Translations under genes and position numbers: made by a program
NCBI GenBank assembly: GCA_964609465.1
Contig: CAZSSQ010000109.1
Location: forward strand, 1 to 8,275
Length of the DNA: 8,275 nt
Reading direction: 5' to 3'
Origin: CAVSBT01 sp964609465
Lineage (GTDB): Bacteria; Chloroflexota; Dehalococcoidia; DSTF01; JALHUB01
Part shown: positions 1 to 4,601 of the stretch, piece by piece
Layout: each line of letters starts with the position of its first letter
How positions within the stretch are numbered: the first letter of the stretch is position 1
Notes under the pieces: generated by a model
Told to the model about the DNA's origin: nothing
Databases searched by the model: none
The model's input: the letters and a program-made list of their open reading frames with translations, nothing else

Positions 1-98
1 CGGCCGGCGCCTACGCGGGGCTGGCCGGGCTCGGGGCTGCGGCGCTCCTGGCTATCGCCGCTGGCGGCTGGCACGTCAGGAGGCGGCGGGTCAGATAG
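1..98 (+). CDS. C-terminal fragment of an integral membrane protein
   Basis: This is the tail of a gene that begins before the window. The reading frame starts at base 3 and ends at TAG 96-98. It encodes 31 residues: a stretch of Ala, Gly and Leu long enough for one membrane helix (AYAGLAGLGAAALLAIAAGG), then WHV and the basic tail RRRRVR. A final helix followed by a short Arg-rich cytoplasmic end fits the last transmembrane segment of a transporter, for example a major facilitator permease. The fragment is too short to name a family. The composition and the clean stop support real coding. It converges on the aldo/keto reductase gene on the other strand. Confidence 0.55.
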   Translation, partial: AGAYAGLAGLGAAALLAIAAGGWHVRRRRVR

Positions 99-116
99 CC
101 CTGTCACTCTGAGGGC
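98..116. terminator. weak hairpin after the first gene
   Basis: GCCCT (98-102) and AGGGC (112-116) form a 5-bp inverted repeat around a 9-nt loop. It begins at the last base of the stop codon of the upstream gene. No T-run follows, so it is only a weak terminator candidate in the convergent gap 99-218. Nothing else is visible in that gap except the hairpin at 210-229. Confidence 0.25.
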
Positions 117-209
117 AGCGAAGAATCCGGCCCATCCGGACCCCTGGCGTCGCTCAGGGAAATTGACGACCCCCGCCTGGAGGCGAGGGCACGGATTGGT
201 ATCACGATG

Positions 210-229
210 CCCCGGCCTTCAGGCTGGGG
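210..229. terminator. hairpin overlapping the reductase stop codon
   Basis: CCCCGGCCT (210-218) pairs with AGGCTGGGG (221-229): nine pairs including one G-T wobble, with a 2-nt loop (or eight pairs and a TTCA loop). The apex overlaps the reductase stop codon (219-221, minus strand). It lies in the convergent gap and could end transcripts from either side. There is no T tract on either strand, so intrinsic termination is uncertain. Confidence 0.35.
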
Positions 230-1097
230 TCGTGTCGGGACGGCCCGGCCGGTCGCCGGCGGGAGCGGTGGGCGCCGCCGATTCCGCCAGGTAGGCCTCC
301 GCATCCTGGCGCAGGCGGGCCTTCTCGGAGGGAGTCATCGGCTTGTAGGTGCGGGCAAGAGCTACGTTCTCCTCCACCTCCCACGGGAAGCGCATGCCGG
401 GTATGGCCACCGACAGGTAGCGGTTGGAGAGGACGTAGCGGAGGAGGGTTGTCGGGTTCAGGCGGTCCCAGAAAGAAGACGCCTTGAGCGCTCCCGCCAT
501 GCCGAACCCACCCAGCGCCTTCATGACGATGACGCCGATGTTCTTACGGTGCGCCAGGCGGATCAGCTCCTCGTTGCGGAGGTTGAAGACGCTGTACCTG
601 AGCTGGACGGTGTCGAACTCGCCGCTCTCGACAGCCCGCCGCAGTACCTCGTGGGAGTGGCTGGCGATGCCCACGTAGCGGACCAGCCCCCGCTCCTGGG
701 CCTCTCGCAATCCTTCCAGGGCGCCGCCGGGGGCCATCAGCTGCTCCCAGTCGTGGCGGCGGACGTCGACGAGCTGGTAGATGTCCACCTTTGGCAGGCC
801 CAGGTGCTCCAGGCTTCGCTCCAGGTCGCGCAGGGCAGCGTCCCGCGAGCGGCCGATGGTCTTGCTGGCGACGTGCACCGAAGCCCCGCGATCGGGGAGC
901 TGGCTGAGGGCGCGGCCGATCGTGTACTCGCTGCCCCGGTAGATCCGACCCGTCTCGACGAAGTTGACACCTAGGGCGAACGCCCTGAGCAGCGCCTCCT
1001 CACCTTCGGGCGCGATGGCCACGTTGGCGGCGCCAAAGCCCAGGTCGCGGACCAGCAGGCCCGTGCGCCCCAGCCGCCTCACGCGCAGCTCTGACAC
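219..1097 (-). CDS. aldo/keto reductase family protein with altered catalytic tetrad
   Basis: Aldo/keto reductases are cytosolic TIM-barrel enzymes that reduce carbonyls with NAD(P)H. I place the start at GTG 1097 (292 residues, MSELRVRRLG), because GGAGG lies 6 nt upstream; an in-frame GTG at 1142 would add 15 residues with no clear ribosome binding site. Family landmarks are the N-terminal RRLGRTGLLVRDLGFGAAN, the ETGRIYRGSE segment (48-57) with Tyr53, VASKT with Lys79, DIYQLVDV (105-112), the RGLVRYVGIASHS strand, and the cofactor-binding end AIPGMRFPWEVEENV (231-245). Two tetrad positions differ from the usual Asp-Tyr-Lys-His: Glu48 replaces Asp, and Val110 replaces the His of the YQLH motif. 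The fold is clear, but normal reductase chemistry is doubtful. It lies 45 nt downstream of the TSUP permease gene and is probably co-transcribed with it. The Pro/Ala-rich C-terminus (274-292) looks disordered. Confidence 0.88.
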   Translation of the reverse strand: MSELRVRRLGRTGLLVRDLGFGAANVAIAPEGEEALLRAFALGVNFVETGRIYRGSEYTIGRALSQLPDRGASVHVASKTIGRSRDAALRDLERSLEHLGLPKVDIYQLVDVRRHDWEQLMAPGGALEGLREAQERGLVRYVGIASHSHEVLRRAVESGEFDTVQLRYSVFNLRNEELIRLAHRKNIGVIVMKALGGFGMAGALKASSFWDRLNPTTLLRYVLSNRYLSVAIPGMRFPWEVEENVALARTYKPMTPSEKARLRQDAEAYLAESAAPTAPAGDRPGRPDTTPA

Positions 1098-1101
1098 GGG
1101 A

Positions 1102-1108
1102 CTCCTCC
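1102..1108 (-). promoter_or_regulatory. ribosome binding site that sets the reductase start
   Basis: On the minus strand GGAGGAG runs from 1108 to 1102 and lies just ahead of GTG at 1097. The GGAGG core (1108-1104) leaves a 6-nt spacer. This favours the 292-residue form over the longer reading from GTG 1142. Confidence 0.65.
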
Positions 1109-1142
1109 CCCCGTCTTGCGGTGCTGGCGCTCTGGGCCCCAC

Positions 1143-1886
1143 CTACGCCAGCCCCAGTGAGGCCGAGACGATCACGCCGACGCTGGTGAGGATGAGCAAC
1201 ATCAGCACCAGGAGCCGGAACAACTCCTCACGCACCCGGTACCTTAGCCAGGCCCCGATGACCAGCCCGACGACCAGCGCCGGCAGTGCGATGGCGCTGG
1301 TGCGCACCACGTCCGGCGTGACGCGACCCACGGCCGCCAGCCCCACGATTGTTACCAGACTCATGGGAAGGAAGAAGGCCAAAATGGTTCCCCGAAAGGC
1401 CTCCACGTCCTTCTCGACGCCCAGCAGATAGAGGACGGCCGGCGGACCGCCCATGCTGGTGCTGGCCCGCAGGACGCCGCTTACCACTCCCGCAGCCACC
1501 GCCGGCATCCCTCCGGCCCGGATTGCCCTGACCTCCCGCACCCGGTAGACGAGAACGCTGGCGGCGATAACGGTCAGGCCGACCAGGATCTTCAGAGCCT
1601 CGGGGTCAATCCAGTCCAGCAGGAGTATCCCCACCGGGATACCGGCCAGGCTGCCCGCCAGCAGGGCCGCCACCGCCGCCAGCCGGACGTGCCGTCGCGC
1701 CTCGAAGACCAGTGGCAGCAGGGCAAAGGTGCCGAGGACCGTACTGGTGACCACCGCCGACTTGACGTCCCAGGCCAGCGAGAGCAGCGGCACCATCACC
1801 AGGGCGAAGCCGAACCCCGTCAGGGACTGACAGAGGGCCGCCCCACAGGTAATGAAGATAGCCGCCACCACGGCTGCGTCGCTCAA
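1143..1886 (-). CDS. TauE/SafE (TSUP) family membrane permease
   Basis: The product is a 247-residue, very hydrophobic protein of about eight predicted membrane helices, the usual size for the TSUP family. Members move sulfite, sulfonates or other organic anions across the cytoplasmic membrane; the substrate here cannot be read from the sequence. The family's internal duplication is visible: SLTGFGFALVMVPLL (21-35) in the first half and SGVLRASTSMGGPPAVLYLL (136-155) in the second. A basic loop, RVREVRAIRAGG, separates the halves. The start is TTG at 1886 (LSDAAVV), with a GAGGGG run about 10 nt upstream. An ATG at 1891 is out of frame and meets a stop after two codons. It is the first gene of a leftward unit with the aldo/keto reductase, and it diverges from the acyl-CoA synthetase gene. 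Confidence 0.85.
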   Translation of the reverse strand: MSDAAVVAAIFITCGAALCQSLTGFGFALVMVPLLSLAWDVKSAVVTSTVLGTFALLPLVFEARRHVRLAAVAALLAGSLAGIPVGILLLDWIDPEALKILVGLTVIAASVLVYRVREVRAIRAGGMPAVAAGVVSGVLRASTSMGGPPAVLYLLGVEKDVEAFRGTILAFFLPMSLVTIVGLAAVGRVTPDVVRTSAIALPALVVGLVIGAWLRYRVREELFRLLVLMLLILTSVGVIVSASLGLA

Positions 1887-2039
1887 AGCATGCCTACCCC
1901 TCGCCTGCTCCTCACATCATAAGATACAATGCCGTTAACGCGCCTCGCAGCCGCGGCGCCAGCTATCGCGCGGCTGGTTACGTCAGGCGGATCGCCAGCC
2001 GGCAGCCCCACCCAGCATTGAGTCCCACGGAGAGAAGTA
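1887..2039. promoter_or_regulatory. divergent promoter region between permease and acyl-CoA synthetase genes
   Basis: This 153-bp gap separates two divergent genes, so it should hold promoters for both. Its only AT-rich patch is 1913-1938. There the plus strand reads TACAAT (1925-1930) and the minus strand reads TATGAT, each resembling a -10 box; neither has a good -35 at normal spacing. A GC-rich palindrome lies at 1948-1976. The ribosome binding site of the synthetase is GGAG at 2029-2032, 7 nt before ATG 2040. The promoter assignment is tentative. Confidence 0.35.
1948..1976. repeat. GC-rich inverted repeat, possible operator or 5'UTR hairpin
   Basis: CAGCCGCG (1948-1955) and CGCGGCTG (1969-1976) form a perfect 8-bp inverted repeat around a 13-nt centre. 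It lies 63 bp upstream of the acyl-CoA synthetase start and downstream of the possible -10 at 1925-1930. It could be a repressor operator or a leader hairpin; the regulator is unknown. Confidence 0.35.
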
Positions 2040-3632
2040 ATGCCGTCTAAGCAAGAGATACAGGAAACGCTGGCCCGAAGACTCCTTCTGGGCGAACTGG
2101 TAGCCCGCAACGCCCGCAAGTTCCCCGACAAAGAGGCGGTCATCTTCGGCAACACACGCCTCACCTACAGGGAGTTCAACGCCCGCATCAACCGGCTGGC
2201 CCACGCCTTCCTGGACATGGGGATAGGCAAGGGCGACAAGGTCGCCATCCTCATGTTCAACTGCAACCAGTACCTGGAGTGCTACTTCGCCCTCGGCAAG
2301 ATCGGGGCGGCGGCTGTCCCCCTCAACTTCCGGCTCCACCCCGACGAGATCGCCTACATCACCAACAACGCCGACGCCATCGCGATGGTGGTGGGCGAGC
2401 AGTTCATCGACACCATCAGAAGCATCCAGAAGGACCTGCCGCTGCTCAGGCAATACGTCTCTGTCACGGCGGCGCCGGTGGAGGGGATGCTCCATTACGA
2501 AACCCTCATCCGGAAGTACCCGCACGACGAGCCGCTTGTCCTGGTCGACGAGGAGGACCCCGCCTTCATCATGTACACGGCAGGAACCACCGGGAGACCG
2601 AAGGGAGCGGTGCTGACCCACCAGGGCCAGGTAATAATGTGGACGCTGGCCAGCATCCAGTATACCTCCGAGCCCGGAGTAAGCGGCATCTGGGACTTCC
2701 GTGTCTGCGCGCCTCCCCCAATCTTCCACCTGGCGTCTTTCGGCTACTGCGAGGCGCACTTGCTTATCGGGGCGACAGTGGTCCTACCCACTCAGGTCTT
2801 CAACCCGACGGAGGTCATGGAGATCATCGAGCGGGAGAGGATCGACTCTATCCTGCTCATACCTGCCATGGCCAACTTCCTTCTCCAGCTACCCGACCTG
2901 GACAAGTACGACGCCAGCTCCCTGAGGATCTGGGCGTCGGGCGCCGCCGTGCTGCCCACCCAGACCCGCAAGGCGATGATAGAGCGCTTCCCGGGGCTTC
3001 TGGTCTACGACTGCTTCGGGCAGACCGAGACTGGCGCCCTGGTGTGCATGCTCAGGCCCTCGGAGGGCGAGCGGAAGGTGGCCTCCGTGGGCAGGCCCCT
3101 GCCCCTCATTCAGGTCCGCGTGGTCGATGACGAGGACCGGGACGTACCGATGGGCGAAGTCGGCGAAGCTGTCTACCAGGGGCCCAACATAATGAAGGAG
3201 TACTACAAGAACCCCGAGGGCACTGCCCAGGCCATGAGGAACGGCTGGTTCCACTCCGGCGACCTGGTGCGCCAGGACGAGGAGGGCTACATCTACATCG
3301 TCGACCGCAAGACGGACATGATCGTCAGCGGCGGCGAGAATATCTACCCAGCCGAGGTGGAGGACGTTCTCTACCGACACCCCAAGATCCTGGAGGCGGC
3401 CGTCATCGGCGTCTACGACGAGCAGTGGGGCGAGGCGGTGAAAGCGGTGGTCGTGCCCAAGCCGGGCGAAACGCTGACCGAGGAAGAGGTCATCGACTTC
3501 TGCAAGCAGCACCTGGCCAGCTACAAGAAGCCCACCTCCGTCGACTTCGTAGACGCCCTGCCGAGGAACCCGGCCATGAAGGTGCTGAAGAGGGTGATCA
3601 GGGAAAGGTACGGGAGGGTGGTAAGGTACTAG
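2040..3632 (+). CDS. fatty acyl-CoA synthetase (AMP-forming, ANL superfamily)
   Basis: This 530-residue adenylate-forming ligase probably activates a fatty or other carboxylic acid to its CoA thioester using ATP. Motifs appear in the expected order: P-loop MYTAGTTGRPKGAVLTH (178-194), YDCFGQTE (323-330), WFHSGDL with Asp408 (403-409), the hinge region DRKTDMIVSGGENIYPAEVE (422-441), and the C-terminal PRNPAMKVLKR with the presumed catalytic Lys514. Length and domain order match FadD-type class I ligases. The residue before Lys514 is Met, where most relatives have Gly. ATG 2040 is preceded by GGAGAG at 2029-2034, a good ribosome binding site. The likely role is entry to beta-oxidation or lipid synthesis; chain length cannot be read. 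It is followed by the OsmC gene 89 bp downstream on the same strand, so the two could share a transcript. Confidence 0.92.
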   Translation: MPSKQEIQETLARRLLLGELVARNARKFPDKEAVIFGNTRLTYREFNARINRLAHAFLDMGIGKGDKVAILMFNCNQYLECYFALGKIGAAAVPLNFRLHPDEIAYITNNADAIAMVVGEQFIDTIRSIQKDLPLLRQYVSVTAAPVEGMLHYETLIRKYPHDEPLVLVDEEDPAFIMYTAGTTGRPKGAVLTHQGQVIMWTLASIQYTSEPGVSGIWDFRVCAPPPIFHLASFGYCEAHLLIGATVVLPTQVFNPTEVMEIIERERIDSILLIPAMANFLLQLPDLDKYDASSLRIWASGAAVLPTQTRKAMIERFPGLLVYDCFGQTETGALVCMLRPSEGERKVASVGRPLPLIQVRVVDDEDRDVPMGEVGEAVYQGPNIMKEYYKNPEGTAQAMRNGWFHSGDLVRQDEEGYIYIVDRKTDMIVSGGENIYPAEVEDVLYRHPKILEAAVIGVYDEQWGEAVKAVVVPKPGETLTEEEVIDFCKQHLASYKKPTSVDFVDALPRNPAMKVLKRVIRERYGRVVRY

Positions 3633-3635
3633 CAC

Positions 3636-3647
3636 CGCCTTCAGGCG
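3636..3647 (+). terminator. small hairpin after the acyl-CoA synthetase stop
   Basis: CGCC (3636-3639) and GGCG (3644-3647) form a 4-bp stem with loop TTCA, 3 nt after the TAG stop. A CTCTCT stretch follows, but no T-run. Alone it is weak; the larger hairpin at 3660-3694 is the better candidate for a structural signal in this gap. Confidence 0.2.
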
Positions 3648-3659
3648 CTCTCTAGGCCA

Positions 3660-3694
3660 GCTCCGCCAGGACTCTCATCCAGTCCTGACGGAGC
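3660..3694. terminator. strong 13-bp hairpin between acyl-CoA synthetase and OsmC genes
   Basis: The left arm GCTCCGCCAGGACT (3660-3673) pairs with the right arm AGTCCTGACGGAGC (3681-3694). There are 13 pairs, one C/A mismatch, and a 7-nt loop (CTCATCC). It ends 27 bp before the OsmC start codon and 16 bp before its ribosome binding site. No T tract follows. It could act as a terminator or attenuator after the synthetase, an mRNA-stabilising structure, or an operator for OsmC. Confidence 0.55.
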
Positions 3695-3721
3695 CAGGGG
3701 ACAAGTAGCAAGGAGACTCCA

Positions 3722-4192
3722 ATGGCCTTGACATCGGAGGCCAGCGTCGAGCTGGTGGATGGGATGACGTTCAGAGGCGTGTCGGGGTCCGGCCACGCCG
3801 TGCTCATGGACGCCGAGCCCGCTGCCGGCGGGCAGGAGCGGGGCCCGCGTCCTATGGAGGCGATGCTCCTGGCCTTTGGCGGTTGCACCGGCATGGACGT
3901 CATCTCCATCCTGCGCAAGATGAGACAGGACGTGGTCGGCTACGAAGTCCGGCTCGTGGGCGACCGCACGGAACAGCAGCCAACCGTCTTCACCGACATC
4001 ACCGTCGAACACGTAGTGCGGGGGCGCAACCTCAACGTGGACAACGTGCGGCGCGCCGTCGAGCTCTCGGTCACCCGCTACTGTCCCGTCTCGGCGATGC
4101 TCAGCAAGGGGGGCGTGCACATCACCGATCGCTATCGGCTCATCGATGAGGCCAGCGGCCAAGAGCAGACGGGCGTCCTCGAGAAGACGTGA
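3722..4192 (+). CDS. OsmC/Ohr family protein (YhfA-like)
   Basis: OsmC-family proteins are small, dimeric, cytosolic thiol peroxidases that detoxify organic hydroperoxides through two reactive cysteines. This one has 156 residues, a normal length. Both cysteines are present: Cys55 in AFGGCTGMDVISILRKMRQD (51-70) and Cys121 in YCPVSAML (120-127). The preceding GPRPMEAMLL matches the conserved PxE(L/M)LL helix start. It resembles the YhfA-like OsmC branch more than Ohr, from the GGCTGMDV form. The start ATG 3722 has AGGAG at 3711-3715 with 6-nt spacing. It follows the acyl-CoA synthetase on the same strand; peroxide defence beside fatty-acid activation is plausible because beta-oxidation makes peroxide, but that link is inferred. 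The C-terminal 12 residues (EASGQEQTGVLE and on) look like a disordered tail. Confidence 0.88.
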   Translation: MALTSEASVELVDGMTFRGVSGSGHAVLMDAEPAAGGQERGPRPMEAMLLAFGGCTGMDVISILRKMRQDVVGYEVRLVGDRTEQQPTVFTDITVEHVVRGRNLNVDNVRRAVELSVTRYCPVSAMLSKGGVHITDRYRLIDEASGQEQTGVLEKT

Positions 4193-4242
4193 GAACCCCC
4201 GACCCCCACAGGTCACAGCCCCAATAGCTTGTCCATAACGCA

Positions 4243-4338
4243 ACAGTGGCGGTTGGCCGCTGTGGGCAGACCTGAAGGTCTGCAGCTACGGAACCGAGGG
4301 CAGGCAGGATCGTAGCTGCAGGGCTTCAGCCCTGCCCC
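4243..4338. repeat. REP/BIME-like cluster of abutting hairpins
   Basis: Four stems lie end to end. The first is ACAGTGGC (4243-4250) with GCCGCTGT (4256-4263), one T-G wobble. The second is GCAGACC-TGAA-GGTCTGC (4266-4283). The third is AGCTACG (4284-4290) with CGTAGCT (4311-4317) over a 20-nt loop. The fourth is GCAGGGC-TTCA-GCCCTGC (4318-4335). Segment 4264-4290 and the reverse complement of 4311-4337 agree at 23 of 27 positions. All four differences fall in the hairpin stem and are compensatory. Two inverted palindromic units around a spacer is the layout of BIME elements in enterobacteria; membership of a genome-wide family is inferred. It may also end transcription after OsmC. Confidence 0.6.
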
Positions 4339-4366
4339 CGTCGGGTTGTTTCGCTGGTGACCGTCA

Positions 4367-4418
4367 GGTTGGGGCGTCTTCGAATCCCTCAACCAGCGCG
4401 GGGCAAGGCCCATCGAAG
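4367..4418. repeat. second palindromic element with CTTCGA ends
   Basis: GGTTGGGG (4367-4374) pairs with CCTCAACC (4387-4394), eight pairs with one G-T wobble. Overlapping it, CTTCGA (4378-4383) and TCGAAG (4413-4418) form a 6-bp inverted repeat around 29 nt. The CTTCGA-CTCA-GGGC-TCGAAG pattern reminds me of dispersed intergenic repeats in environmental genomes, but I cannot confirm relationship or copy number. Confidence 0.35.
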
Positions 4419-4455
4419 CCACGCGAGGCCGAGGCCCGCCTCGAACCTGCTGAGA

Positions 4456-4484
4456 TTGACGGGTAGAGTCTATCGCAGTATCGT
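4456..4484 (+). promoter_or_regulatory. sigma70-like promoter for the exporter operon
   Basis: TTGACG (4456-4461, five of six to consensus) and TATCGT (4479-4484, four of six, with the key TA...T positions) are separated by exactly 17 nt. Transcription would begin near 4491, giving a leader of about 110 nt before the membrane fusion protein. It is the best promoter match I found and is placed where one is needed. No upstream gene on this strand is close enough to supply an obvious alternative. Confidence 0.5.
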
Positions 4485-4520
4485 ACGGGCACCACAAGCA
4501 CGAGGCTGACGGCTCTACCC
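4461..4520. repeat. wide inverted repeat GGGTAGAG/CTCTACCC over the promoter
   Basis: GGGTAGAG (4461-4468) and CTCTACCC (4513-4520) are perfect 8-bp inverted arms, 44 nt apart. The left arm sits between the -35 and -10 boxes and the right arm lies in the predicted leader. Two half-sites for a looping repressor or a leader RNA stem are both possible. No regulator gene is in the window. Confidence 0.4.
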
Positions 4521-4601
4521 TCACGCAGGCCCCCAGCAAGGACAAGGTCCGGTGCGGCCGGATTCGCAGGAGAAGCCAGCGAGGAAGGTGCGACACGAGA
4601 C

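Larger units (their letters stand above)
4193..4601. other. 409-bp non-coding region rich in palindromes
   Basis: No convincing gene lies here: open frames on the minus strand run across palindromes, resemble no family I know and lack a ribosome binding site. The region holds a hairpin cluster (4243-4338), a second palindromic element (4367-4418), a small hairpin CGAGGC-CC-GCCTCG (4430-4443) and a promoter candidate (4456-4484) overlapping a wide inverted repeat (4461-4520). A further 7-bp inverted repeat (CCCACAG 4205-4211 with CTGTGGG 4260-4266) encloses the left flank of the cluster. The layout suggests the 3' end of the OsmC transcript, dispersed repeats, then the exporter promoter. Confidence 0.6.

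Noticed and set aside
207..974. 255-residue plus-strand frame opposite the aldo/keto reductase
   Set aside because: The minus-strand product matches a known fold along its length; the plus-strand product is rich in Asp, Val and Gly with no domain.
1142..1143. Reductase start at GTG 1142, next to the permease stop
   Set aside because: It lacks a clear ribosome binding site and adds a Pro/Gly-rich extension absent from the family; GTG 1097 has a strong site at correct spacing.
1983..2759. Long minus-strand frame over the start of the acyl-CoA synthetase
   Set aside because: The plus-strand frame has every ANL motif. The opposite frame is a product of GC-rich third positions and has no recognisable domain.
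4376..4388. TTCGAATCC resembling the T-loop of a tRNA
   Set aside because: There is no acceptor stem, D arm or anticodon arm at proper distance on either strand; it lies within a palindromic element.
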